64,000 bases of DNA from Apiotrichum sp. Y4204 (Eukaryota > Basidiomycota > Tremellomycetes > Trichosporonales > Trichosporonaceae), in NCBI GenBank assembly GCA_025531455.1, contig JAMYHL010000010.1, forward strand, positions 1,364,001-1,428,000. Direction: 5' to 3'. This document shows positions 23,835 through 34,758 of this stretch, piece by piece. The position numbers and the translations under genes were made by a program. The notes beneath the pieces were generated by a model that saw only the letters and a program-made list of their open reading frames with translations, did no database searches and had not been told where the DNA came from. The number at the start of each line of letters is the position of its first letter. The stretch's first letter is position 1.

Positions 23835-25038
23835 ATGAACAAGCGTGAGTAAGCTATCAGCTCTCAGTAGACTCACACGCAGAGTGCTGCACCCTCCCGC
23901 CCGTCAAGGCCGAGTACACCCCCAAGGGCACGTACACGAACTTTGCGGGCCTCAAGAGCTACGAGGTCGGGCCAAAGGACACGGGCAAGGCCGTGCTCTT
24001 CACGTACGATATCTTTGGCTTTGTGAGTCGAAGAGGGGGAGGAGTTGAGAGTGGGGAATGGGCCCACTCTCGCTTTTGCTCGTGTCGCTACGTCGTGTTG
24101 TGCTGACATTGTCTAGAGCCCCCAGATTCTACAGGGTGAGTCCACAGTCTCAGGAAGCCGCATCGCCGGGTCGCCCCCACTGCGCCGAGTGGATTGAAAT
24201 CGTGCTGTGTCGTGGAGTCGGGCAGTCTTCGGTAAATGTCCGGGGCGCGGTCGAGCAAATGGACCACTTGCTAGCCCAGCTCGGGACTTGAACCGCGTAC
24301 GGATAGTGGTCGAGAAACGCACCAGGCCCTCTCTCAGCTTGTTCATCTGGGAGGCTATCACATCGATCGACTACAGTGACCTAACGCCAGGCGCCGACCT
24401 CATTGCGTCGCAGGGCTACCGCGTCGTGATGCCCGACTTCCTGCTCGGCTCGTACGCCACGCCCGACATGTTCGACGGCTCCGAGGAGGGTACCGCCAAG
24501 CGCAACGCGTACCTCGGCGGATTCCCCGGAAAGCCGCAGAGCCAGTCGGAGCAGTTTGGCAAGGCGCTCGCCGAGCTCAGGAAGGAGGGCGCGAAAAAGG
24601 TCAGCACGGTCGGGTACTGCTGGGGCTTCAAGACGATTGTGACCTCGAGCGCGGTCAACGACTTTGACTCTATCGCCACGGTTCACCCCTCGTGAGTCGA
24701 TTTCATTGCCTCTCAGGTAAGCGATGAACTCACAGACCAGGTTCGTGGAGGCCTCGGACGCCGATCTCATCAACGTCCCGCTCTGTCTCCTCCCGTCTGG
24801 CGGCGAGGACAGGAAGACCGTCGACGCAATCTACGACGCCATGGAGAAGAAGCTCCCCGGCAAGAACTTTATCAAGTGGTACCCCGAGCAGGTGCACGGC
24901 TTCGCCGCCGCGCGCGGCAACGTGAGTTGCAACCGACATACTAAGTCCTAACAGCAGCTCAACGGCGGCCCCGAGACCGAGGCGTACATCGACGCGTACC
25001 AGCAGCTCGCCAACTTCTTCAAGGCCACTCTTGCGTGA
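23835..25038 (+). CDS. Dienelactone hydrolase family protein
   Basis: Six exons (23835-23844, 23883-24022, 24117-24135, 24391-24691, 24741-24921, 24958-25038) encode 243 residues. The first exon is 10 bases and the third 19. The alpha/beta-hydrolase core shows the Cys-Asp-His triad of this family: Cys133 in VGYCWGFK, Asp180 in PSGGEDRKTV, and His209 in EQVHGFAAARG; spacing is close to bacterial dienelactone hydrolase. The early block (FAGLKSYEVGP, LFTYDIFGFSPQILQGADLIASQGY) is also typical. Family members hydrolyse strained lactones and similar esters; budding yeast Aim2 is a relative. Physiological substrate is unknown and the protein lacks a signal peptide. Exon 6 could begin at 24955 instead, adding one Gln. 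Intron 3 is 255 bases, much longer than the rest. Confidence 0.92.
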
Positions 25039-26253
25039 GAAGGTTGCGAGGCAGCATTGAGACGGGTGGGCGGCAGTTGATAGACGCCGTTGGGGAAACA
25101 AAACCTCCCGCGATCTAGATATGAAGGTTGTGTAGCTAGAGTACGAGCAGCATGCCGCCGAAGTGCGGTTTAACCACGACTGACTTCTGGGCAGAATTGA
25201 CTGGAACACGAGCTGAACGGATAAAGTCTGACCAGAACGCGAGCAATTCACTTCCATTGTGTGCGACCGACGCTGTCGAGTTATGCCATAGCTCAACGAC
25301 GACAGCCTTACCTACCCCCCCGACACAGACTCTGGGATGGGCAATGAAGCGCAATATGGGTACCAACGTGTCATCCTCGATGTTTGTCTCCTAGTACCAC
25401 GTTCTGGGTACAATACATCCCTCTCGATTCGGTCAGATTATTGTCATCCGCAGACGAGCTGCGTGATGCTGCGGGTTGTTTCCAGCTTCCAAGCCTCTTG
25501 CTTTGGCTAACGCCCCGCTGCCGGCGCCTTCGTCTGCCTGTGCGCTCTGATACAAACCCGGAGATCACAGTTGGCGGGACGGTCATTCGGATCCAAACAG
25601 GATGATACATGGCTCGAGAAGAAGATGAGGCATTTCCGGACAGTTTTGCGGTGAGCAGGGTTGTAGTCGCTGGACCAAAGCTTTTTTTTGTTTATTTTTT
25701 TCGACATTATTTTCCACATCTGTCTGACCTCATCCGCCTGCAGTCTTGTGGATTTTGAAGCACGCAAACTACATACTGTCCTCTGATGAATATATAGCGT
25801 GTACTGCTGTACTTCACCAACGGAGCGTTACCATGGGCTGTGAGCGAGCACATGTATTCATACCGGAAAGGAAGGCAGGAGGGGAGGGCAGAATGGAGGG
25901 GGACGAGCAGACTGACCATGGCACCCATCAGTACACGCATGGGACCGTTGCTCCAACAATCGACCTACTTCCAGTAGCTGCGAGCGCGCGCGTCGTTGGG
26001 CAATGCGGAAAAGTCTGAAGGTGAACGAATGTCAGAAGCTGCAGGAGCGCGAAGAAAAAGTAACTTGTCACCAAAACCCTACCCACGCTCACTGCAGTGT
26101 CGACCTGCTCGACAATGTACACTCTGCAGCCGTGCCGCCTGCAAGAGAGCTGCGCCGCTTGCTCGTTAAGCGCGTTAGTCTAGTGGCCAGTCAGGTTGTC
26201 GACGACGGCGAGATGTCTCGAAGATCTCAAACAACTTTGACCGATTGCCTCCA
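25039..26253. other. Convergent intergenic region
   Basis: About 1.2 kb between the 3' ends of the DLH gene (+) and the broken F-box-like gene (-). A T-rich run occurs at about 25681-25700. I see nothing coding or structural beyond probable 3' untranslated sequence. Confidence 0.5.
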
Positions 26254-27335
26254 CTAATACTCCGTATCGAATCTATCTTTGCGCGGGGACTCTGGGAGGC
26301 TCCAAGGCCGGACACACTCGATCTCCCACTTGTCCTTTGGCGTCTGGGCCTTATAGTCGTCCAAGGAGATCCACCGGATATCGTCGAGTGCGGCGCGCGT
26401 CCGCTCAAGCTTTTCGCCGTGGAACATGCACGTGTTGCCCGCGATATACCGCATCGCGTCGGCGAGCGTGTCCTCGAGCGGTGTGTCCTCGTCGTAGTTT
26501 CCGTCGTCATCCGCATCAAGACCAAAGTTGCGCTTGTGCATCTCGAGCATGCCGACAAGCGTAAACTTCACGCGGTCCGCGTGCTCGACGATCAGGCGCG
26601 CGACGTGGTGGAACGCATCAAGCGTGTGCGATGGCCAGACGTATCGGCCGGCGGGCGCGGTGTGGGACCCTGTAAAGGGTGGAAGACGAGGACGAGCTCG
26701 CGCAGCGAGGCCGGCAGAGCATCGCAGCCCTGGAAGTGGATACCGCTGCCGTCGCGGAGATCCAGCGCAATGTTGACAATCGTCCTCCGCACCCCATTCG
26801 GTACGAGATTAATGTCAACCGTGACCTGCCTGCGGTTCCAGTGTTTCTCGGGCCCCGCCGAGATAAACTGTACCCAGCGATCAACGCATGGTCCGAGATC
26901 CCTAGCCTTGGTTCCGCGGGGAACGCCCTCGTAAGCGCGTAGCATGCGGACAGTGCGCACAAGGGGCATGTGCCGAGCAATACGGTCCACGGCGGGATGG
27001 ATGTCCTCGTCGTCGACGTCCGCGATACGCACATTCGCGATACGCCCACGCGCCTTCTCCGCCTTCCACCGGTCGGGTGTGTCCTCGTCGAGGTCGTTGG
27101 TCCCTACGGGCGCGAAAGCGGGAACACGGCGCGGTCCAGAGAGAAGTGTGATGCCAAACGGGCCCTGCGGGTGGTCTGCGACCTTGAACGTGACGTGCTC
27201 CCCCATGTGCGTGTCGACACGGCGACGCCAGTCGGAACAGGCGCCGCGCAGGGCGATGAGCGACGCGCGCGGCGCCGCGGCGAAGATCATGTCAATGATG
27301 TGCGGGAACGCCGAGGCGTCAATTACGCCAGGCAT
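26254..27335 (-). pseudogene. F-box-like protein, frameshifted
   Basis: One frame runs from ATG at 27335 (MPGVIDASAFPHIIDMIF..., LRGACSDWRRRVDTHM) to a stop at 26592. Its protein-like part ends around 26680, and a second frame continues it (PFTGSHTAPAGRYVWPSH..., VARLIVEHADRVKF, then MLEMHKRN) to a stop at 26254. The break is next to a short C run (GGG at 26677-26679 on the plus strand); one missing base would explain it. Together the halves would make about 360 residues. The N-terminus resembles the degenerate F-box plus Trp motif of a fungal family; this is an inference from pattern, and F-box proteins normally recruit substrates to SCF ubiquitin ligases. An alternative is a 74-base intron (GTATCC...TTTACAG), which keeps frame but lacks a branch site. 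It may also be a sequencing error. Confidence 0.6.
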
Positions 27336-27838
27336 CGTGGGCGGCGCGTTGGGAACGGAGGAGAGGAGAGGAAGGACAGGGTGGGAAGTACGAATCTACT
27401 CCATGTCTGGGAATGTGGTTGGGACGTGTCGGGGACGCGCCTGGACGATTTGGTTCTCACACGGTTGTGGGGTCCCCAGATGGTTGATTGTGGCATGCGG
27501 CACTGAGTGCTTTCTTACCTTTTCGCATCCGCTCGGCGCTCGCAAGAGCTTTACCCTTCAGGAATTCCCAGCTAGACCAGAAATGCACTCAGAAGCTAGA
27601 ACGACAGCTGGCAGAGCAGCGAACAGCATGGCCAAGTCAGTAGGTAGGGTCCAGAGTTGTTCACTGAAGAGATAATCACACAACATCGTGGAGCTCGAGT
27701 ACCACCGCCCCACCCCAAGTGCACCCTCTGTGCACCCTCTGTCGACACCGAATATATGCAGCCTGCCCTAGAATACAGTGTACATGCACGACCCGTAGGG
27801 TCAACCTAATACCATCGGCGCTACAAGAGCTACTACGC
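27336..27838. other. Intergenic, F-box-like promoter / RPL8 3' flank
   Basis: A 503-base gap between the start of the F-box-like gene and the stop codon of eL8, both on the minus strand. No coding region or clear motif seen. Confidence 0.45.
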
Positions 27839-28796
27839 TTAGAGCGCGAGGTCAAGCTTCTTGACGTCCTGGCCGAGAGCCTTGGCGCGCTTGATGAGCT
27901 TGCTGGTCGACTTGGGGCCACGGACACCACCGCCCCACTTGCGGCGGATCTCGTCGGCCTTGTCAAGGTAGTTGGCCTTGGCGGCGGAGACGAGGTTGGC
28001 GAGGGCCTGGCTGTCCTCCGAGCGGACCTCGGTGAGGGCAACGGCGGCGGCGGTCTTCTTGCCGGTGACAAGACCAAGACGAGCCTTGTTCTTCACGATA
28101 ACGTAGGGGACGCCCATCTTGCGGCAAAGCGAGGGGAGGAACACGCAAAGCTCGATAGGGTCAACGTCGTCGGCAATGACGACGAGCTGGGCCTTCTTGG
28201 CCTCGACAAGGGCGACAACGTGGTTGAGGCCGTACTTGGCGAAGATGGGCTTCTTCGAGTCCTTGGTGGTGGCGTCACCCTTGGACTTGGCCTCGGCCTC
28301 GGACTGGAGACGAGCCTTCTTCTCCTGCTTGGACTCGGGCTTGTACTTGTTGAGGAGCTGGAAGAGCTGGGTCGCGGTGTTCTTGTCAAGGGTGTGCTGG
28401 AACTGGGCGATGGCAGGGGGGACCTTGAGGCGCTGGTTGAGGATGACGCGCTGGCGCTGGAGGCGGACGTACTCGGGCCACTTGACGAAGCGGGTCATGT
28501 CGGTCTTGGGGAGAACATCACCGCCTAGGGGTGAGACGGGTCCGGCACGAGTTGTGGTCGGATCCGACAAGAGTCGATGATGGACAAATTTTCGGATCCG
28601 ACAAATTTCACTCACCAATGCCAAAGGTCTTGGGGCGCGACTCGAAGAGGGGGTTCTGGGCGGCCTTCTTGGTGACCTTGGTGCCGTAGGGCGCCGAAGC
28701 GGTCTTCTTGGACTTGGTGGTAGCGGCCTTGGGCTGTGGAGGTAAAGGGGTCATTGAGACGAATGTCAGCACCGGATTCACAAGGAAAACGGGCAT
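27839..28796 (-). CDS. RPL8: 60S ribosomal protein eL8
   Basis: Exons 28796-28782, 28733-28616 and 28524-27839 give 272 residues. The eL8 body is unmistakable: [14 protein letters not shown], then exon 3 [25 protein letters not shown], and the L7Ae core [28 protein letters not shown], then [14 protein letters not shown]7Ae-fold proteins bind kink-turn RNA; eL8 sits in the large ribosomal subunit. The first exon is the uncertain part: ATGCCCGTTTTCCTT followed by GTGAAT keeps frame, but an ATG at 28753, inside that intron, would also be in frame. Intron 2 is 91 bases and contains TCGGATCCGA twice. It is divergent from eL38, so the two ribosomal genes share a 1.1 kb upstream region. Confidence 0.95.
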
Positions 28797-29900
28797 CACT
28801 TCGCTCTAAGCGACTCTCCGAAGAGAGACGCTGCACAGCAACACTATAGAAGTGTGTGCGTCTGAGATGCACGATAAAGAATATCTGCAGAGCTCTGCGG
28901 GAGGTCATCGCGTGCCCAAGGTCGGCCGCTCGCTCCGTCGAGACGGGGTTCATGTTTCCATGTACACGCCGCCCCGACGCGCCAGGAGAGGCGGTTAGCA
29001 CTGGGGTAGTGGTCACCAGACGTCTCTCCTCGAGACTACTTGTCCCAGTCCGGTTCTTGTCCGTCGTTCCACATCGCGCAAAGATTCGCAACGCGGTTCG
29101 AGGACCGGGTGTGGGACGGGTGTCGCGGGCGCCGCACGCGGTGGTCGTCCGCAAGACGCGGCTAGTACTTGAGGCGGTTCGTGATGCCCTACACTCAGCG
29201 GATGCGCACCATTTTTGGTGATGTGTCGTTAGACTTTTTTGACGGTTGGAAGAAAGAACGAGAAGAAGATTGTGGTGGTGAGGAGGATGAGCACCAGAGT
29301 GTGGGGAGCGGGCAGTGGGAGGGGGGCAGCGTGCAGCGTGTGAGTGAGGATCGTAGTGGATTGCGGATTGGTGGTTCGCTTGGTGTGAGGAGCTCTGGAG
29401 GTGAGGTGAATAAGTTCTGGCTGGGTTGGCCGATGGTGGGTTGGGCTTGGGGTTAATTCTTTAACTCCTAACGCCGAAATCACCGTCACTAGCACCGAAA
29501 GAAACGCCACATGAAGGGCGCAACGCTATTGCCGGGCTCTCAAAACTCCGCCAGACAGGACATGAACCGAGGACCGCCATCAAGCTCTGCGGTGAGAAAA
29601 ATACTTCCGCTTCCCACCAAGGGACGGTTACCGAGAATCTATGAAATTGTTCAAGTCGGCCAAGGTGCGTGCCCCTGGCTGAGCCTTACTGGGCTGAGTG
29701 AGCTACGCTGGTCAGACAGACGCTGGGCGCTGGCTGAAGTCGCCCTGGCTGGGCTGGCCATGCTCTGTGGATGGCAGTTGGCTCTGGCTGGACTGTGCCC
29801 CGGGTGGCCGCGGTACCGCGGTGTGGGTGTGGGTTTGCACGCATCAATATGGACAGCGAGAACTTCTCCTCAGCCTTCACCAGGGGTAACGACGACAAAA
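28797..29900. promoter_or_regulatory. Divergent promoter of RPL8 and RPL38
   Basis: About 1.1 kb between the putative start codons of two ribosomal protein genes. Nothing here codes convincingly. Near 29680-29800 the plus strand has repeated CTGGCTG/GGCTGG words. A purine-rich block at about 29250-29440 is pyrimidine-rich on the eL8 strand. Confidence 0.5.
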
Positions 29901-30670
29901 ATGGTGCGCACATCCCCTCCCCCAGCGACGACGGCGACGACGGCGACGGCAAGCACAAGGCGCACAGCAGCGGCAGCGAGCGCGCGATTGCCCAAACGAC
30001 CCGGGACCCGAGAGCGTGGTGCCCGTCGGGGCGCGATGGCGGACTACCGGAACAGCAGTGACGGAGAGACGATGGCGTGGAGAGCTCAAGGCCGATGGTA
30101 GCGAGGAGAGCGTGCGGGGTGGAACTGTCGTTGCTCAAGACTGGCATCGTTGGTGTGTCTCGTGAGCGGCGTCAGGCTGCCTTCTGTCCGTTCTCGCCAG
30201 TAGCGCGTACTTGCTCAAGTGCGCTGCTGGTACCTCCGCGCGCCCCGGTGTTCTCCCCGTCGTCGAAATCATGCTGCCGCTCTCGTTCCCCAATGCCCGC
30301 TGTCCGCGCAGTTGATTTGTGCCGCCGCGTGCCCGCCGCTCGCCCGTCGTCCTGTCGTCTACATCTCCCTTCATACTTACTAACCCCGCAGCCTAAGCAG
30401 ATCCAGGACATCAAGAAGTTCCTTGAGATCTCGCGTCGCAAGGACGCGACCGCCGTCCGCATCAAGAAGACGGCTGTCCGCCCCACCACGACCGCCTCGG
30501 CCAAGGCCAAGGCCGCGTCCAAGCCCCACCACGTGACCAAGTTCAAGATCCGCTGCTCGCGCTACCTCTACACCCTCGCCCTCCACGACGCCGAGAAGGC
30601 CGAGAAGCTCAAGCAGTCCCTCCCCCCCGGACTCAAGGTCGAGGAGGTCGAGGTCGCCAAGAAGAAGTAA
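29901..30670 (+). CDS. RPL38: 60S ribosomal protein eL38
   Basis: The coding body is exon 2 (30392-30670): [58 protein letters not shown], a complete eL38. The sequence starts exactly at residue 2, after a TACTAACCCCGCAG acceptor, so exon 1 should end with the start codon. The best candidate is ATG at 29901-29903, followed by GTGCGC and preceded by five adenines; ATG at 30095-30097 (followed by GTAGCG) is an alternative. That gives 93 residues. Compared with the usual 70-78, about 20 Ala/Lys/Thr-rich residues are inserted between VRIKKT and VTKFKIR. The first intron is about 488 bases, the longest in the window. Confidence 0.85.
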
Positions 30671-31069
30671 AAATCCGGTCCGACACACCCCCTGTGACGG
30701 CCACCAAAACCGGAATCCTCTATTCGACCTCAGACGTATAGACTTTTCGCGCTTCGATTTTTCGGCATCCCGCGCTCGCATTCCCAATCCATCCGAGTCG
30801 GGCTGTTCTTCTGGGAGATAGCCAGGTGTAGGCACTATGCATGCGCCTTGTACATGAGACGGCGACGAGGGGACAGTGGAGCGGCTGTGGGGCGCCTTGG
30901 AGGTGAATCTAGTTGGTGAAAGAAGCACCTGGGGGAGGCGTACACCGTCAAGGACGACTAACGCACTGACCATCAAGCCCAACTGCTAGCCACCACGGTG
31001 ATCGGAAGGAAGATGCAGATGCAGATGCAGATATCTATGCTATGATACAGGTATGCGATATACTATGTC
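30671..31069. other. Convergent intergenic region
   Basis: About 400 bases between the 3' ends of eL38 (+) and the MFS transporter (-). It includes a short GATGCA tandem at about 31010-31031. No gene seen. Confidence 0.5.
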
Positions 31070-32998
31070 TCAGGCCCTTTCCAGCGTCGCCGAGCTCGTC
31101 TCTGTCGTATCCTCAGACCTATCCTTTTCTCCTTCGGCAACCTTGTTCCCCCTATCACTCCCCTGCTTCTCCTCGATTCCCCGCCTCCCCCGCGTCCTTC
31201 TTTCCTCCCGCGAGTCGCGCCACTTCTTCCCTCGCATTATAACCAGCACCGAGAGCGGGAGGAACGCGACGCAGCACCCTCCGAGAATGACAAATGTCCA
31301 CCCGCTCCCAATATCGTGATACATGATCATGCTGTTGTCAGCTCCCTCTCATGTGGCGGATCTCCGCGTTTCACGTTTCACTCACATAACACCGGTTCCG
31401 AGAGCGCCGAACGCACAGCGCACGAGGTTGAGGCTGGCGCTCACAGCCCCGCCCTTGCCGGGGAGCACGTCCTGGCCGTACACCGTTGCGGTCCCGATCG
31501 TGCCTGTCCCGAGGCCGACGAGGAACTGGAGCACGAGCGTGGCGGCGAGCGGCGCGCGCGCCTGCAGCGCCCACCCGAGGGAGATGGCCGCGATGACTTC
31601 GACAGTGATGAATGGATACAAGCAGCGGAGGCGGGTGAGCTCCACCCTGAAACCCGGGGCCTGCCGGTGGTCGCCGCCCGCGCGCCCCTCCTCGCGCCGG
31701 TAGTAGTAGTCGAGCTGGCGGCCGTTCAGGAAGACGGTGAGGATCGTGCCGGCACCCGAGGGGCTGGCGTCAGTGCGAGTCATGGAGTTTAGCGTACAGG
31801 TAGCATAGCCCGATCTGCAGCTGGTTGAGGTTGTATCCGTCCTCCAGGGCGGTCGAGTACACTGTGCTGCGGGTTAGATGAGCCGCTTGGGGCGCTTACA
31901 GGAGACAGTAGAATGTGAGATACGGGATGGACACGACGACAAAGATGATGAGCAGCTCGGGCGTGAAGAGGATCATGAACGCCGAAAGAGGCTGGTACTG
32001 TCTGTCAGACCGTGCCACATCTAAATTTGGGACGCACCTTTTTCTTCGGCGGCCGCTCGACGGGCACGCTCTCGACGCCCTCGGCCGCCAGCCGCTTTGC
32101 GACGCTGCGGCGCTGGATAATCTCGATGGGGGACGCATTGAGCGTCGGCGGGGGGATCGAGCCATCGCCCACGAGGCTGCGCAGTGTCTCTGGGAAAAGG
32201 CTAGCGTCAGAAAACACACATAAACCTCTGTCCATACGCACAATAGAATTAAGAGGAAGACACACGCCGATGCAATGGCGAGAAACCAGAAGATTGCGCG
32301 CCAGCCGAGAGTGTGCGCAAACACGCCGCCGAGGAGAGGCCCGATCGCGGGGCCGAGCATCGCGCTGCCCTGGAAGACAGCCATGTATCGGCCCTTCTCG
32401 CGGGGCTCGGCAATGTCGCTGACCGCGCCCGCACCGATCGCAATCGCCGCGCTGCCCCCCGTCGACTGTACCGCGCGGAGAACTAGTAATAGCCAGTACG
32501 CCGATGTCGGAGTGAGCGCGAGGCCGACGTTTGCGAGAATGTACACCAGCAGCGTGCCGAGAATCGCGGGCCGGCGACCAAAGCTGTCCGATGCGGCGCC
32601 AAATATCGACGGCGTAACTGCCTGGAAGACGAGGTAGATCTGGTATAAGCAGATACCCCAAAGCCCGACGGGTCAAGACTCACAGTGACGGCGAGGGAGA
32701 TATCCTCTGTCGAGCGGTGGAAGTCACGCGCAAGCAGCGGGATGGAGGGGACGAAGATGTTTGAGCTAATGGGCGAGAAGATGCCCGCGACACCAGCCAG
32801 CGACGCGATTGTCCATTTTGTGCGGGCCGAAAAGGCCGAGAACGCGCGCGTCGACGTCGTCGTCCGCTGTCGCACCAACTCAGGTCGATCTGGAGCGTCA
32901 TGAGCCCTTCCGTCCGCCGTGTCGCCACTGGATGCTGCGCCAGGTCTCGGTCCCGGCGCCGGTCTCGGTATTGATGGCGCTTCGCCAGGGCGCGACAT
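31070..32998 (-). CDS. MFS transporter, DHA1 drug:H+ antiporter type
   Basis: Seven exons (32998-32684, 32639-32242, 32200-32038, 31997-31900, 31866-31798, 31763-31386, 31331-31070) encode 560 residues; every join is in frame. The cytoplasmic N-terminus (about 65 residues) is Pro/Ser/Arg-rich. The first helix region IFSPISSNIFVPSIPLLARD and motif A (GAASDSFGRRP) place it in the DHA1 family. The GPAIGPLLGG block is motif C, typical of antiporters. About twelve membrane segments are visible with a long central loop (PETLR...RPPKKK) between helices 6 and 7, and a basic Arg/Glu-rich tail. Plasma-membrane Qdr/Flr-type fungal proteins export drugs, polyamines or similar small cations; substrate unknown. 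A TATA repeat lies just upstream. Confidence 0.92.
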
Positions 32999-34758
32999 GA
33001 CGGAGCTCAACACACAAGGTATAGTATATAGTACACTTTTGTGGACGTCTCATTTGCGTACCTCGTCCGTTCGAACTATATATATATATATCCCATCGCC
33101 GGCGGTAACGGCCACCACGCCCTCGGCCTCGTCCGACACTCGCACATGCACCACTTATCACACGACAATGGTGTGCGTGGGTTGCCGAGCATGCCGATGT
33201 GTTATGTTGTGGAATTGGCCGAGAACCAGCGAGTGTGGGGCGGCACTCGTCGGCGGTGGGCGGCCTCGGCTGCGTCGGCTAGGAAAGGTGACTACCCAAC
33301 GTCATACATTGTTTATGTTGACTGTTTGTGGCGATCAGAGTGGCTCTCCTCCACTGACTCCTCAATAACGATAACAGAGGCAGAACAGTCTCTCATGCTC
33401 TTCCAATTCTTCGGCGCCTGGTAATATCTACGCACAATCACTCTCCATCTCCAACTTGAGCGTGCTGGTCTATTTGGCCGCATCGCTACTCTTGGTAAAG
33501 CGGAGCACACCGCCATATCGGCGCTCGGCGCTATTCGGGCAGGCGCGGCGAACTTCACCGCCAATGAGTCCTCGCGAGTCGCGCTCGCGTCGAGTCGGTC
33601 GTCCCCATCTCGTGCGATCAGACGACGGCCAAAACAGTTGCATACAGACGTAATCTAGATGCCGAGGTATGCAGCGACACCCGGGCCTCATATCGGCACA
33701 CACCAATGGAAGCCCGGTGGACCCTGTCCTCATCAGGCTTATGCCTCGGAACTCCGACCAGTGTCCAGCCTCGAGATTGCACTGCCCAGTATCCAGTTTG
33801 AACATCAGAAAGACAGATTGCCTTGAAGGATGCGCCAGTGTCTCTTCAACAGAAATGCAGCCACGACCTTGTTTACCTCGCACATGGTCTCTACGGGATG
33901 TCCGCGGCAGTCCTTCCATGGCCCGTGTTATCGACTTGTGATCCCCAGCTCCAAGCTTGCGTCTCATGTGACGAGCGTCTCCATTGAAGCCATTTTGGGA
34001 TCGACAGTGATTCGCAGGGGTCGGATTTTCATGCCGCGATCAGCGATCAACAGGGGAAAGCTGCGCTTCTTCTCAACCCCCTGTGATCTGCGCCGTCGAT
34101 CAGGACGATCAGGGGTACACGGTATGTTGCTGTCGTACTGAGCCATATCAGTATCGGAATATCGATATAGAGGGTTGAGATTATAGTCCGCTACGCCAAC
34201 GAGTGAGTAGAAGCTTTTAATGTTTAATTCATTTGTTTTCCTTATTTTTGATTTCTCGGCTTCTTCGTTATGTAGTTTTTTCTAGTTGCTTATCGATTCT
34301 GGTGGTCTAGAAATTGAGATTGTCACCACCACGACTGGCAATGACAGAAAGTAGTGCCCAGACAGAAGTTTATTGTTGGACCTATTTGATTGATTGTGAT
34401 GGATCAGTCCGATGTCACTAGTGCCCTCGAAGAATTGCCTCTGTTCCCTTTCCACGGAGTGGCACATGTTAAAACAGTTGCCATCGTCATGTCTGTGAAC
34501 ATTTTGGCACTGGTCGTCGATCAGCGCTGTCGGCCAGCCTTGTCCAATGATTAGTTTTGACGATCCGGCTAGCTGTCCACTGACAATCGCCAAGTGTTAG
34601 GCTGTCAATTCTGCCGCTAGGTCAGCGGGGTCAGTCACTGTGTTCTGTTGACCAACATTGGCCAGCTGGCCGGGCGATTGGGCCACTTGCTCCCTCCTTC
34701 GCCAGCCCCACCGTGCCACTGCCTCTCCCTACTACGCTACAGATGCATCAACTACGCC
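32999..34758. other. Intergenic, MFS promoter and MMM1 3' flank
   Basis: About 1.76 kb between two minus-strand genes. It contains the TATA repeat near 33075 and a conspicuously AT-rich patch at about 34150-34350, unlike the GC-rich surroundings. No coding region supported. Confidence 0.5.
33075..33091 (-). promoter_or_regulatory. TATA repeat upstream of MFS gene
   Basis: An alternating TA run lies about 77-93 bases upstream of the MFS start codon at 32998. Position fits a core promoter TATA element; the repeat could also be a simple microsatellite. Confidence 0.5.

Noticed and set aside
24280..24300. tRNA B-box-like GGTTCAAGTCC on the minus strand in DLH intron 3
   Set aside because: The flanking bases do not form a T-stem, and no A box, anticodon arm or matching acceptor stem could be built.
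26677..26750. 74-base intron in the F-box-like gene (GTATCC to TTTACAG)
   Set aside because: It restores frame, but it removes a well-formed protein segment and lacks the CTRAC branch word found in the other introns; kept only as an alternative.
19977..33000. Possible metabolite gene cluster (aminotransferase, DLH, MFS transporter)
   Set aside because: They are interspersed with ferrochelatase and ribosomal protein genes, lack a core synthase, and have mixed orientation.
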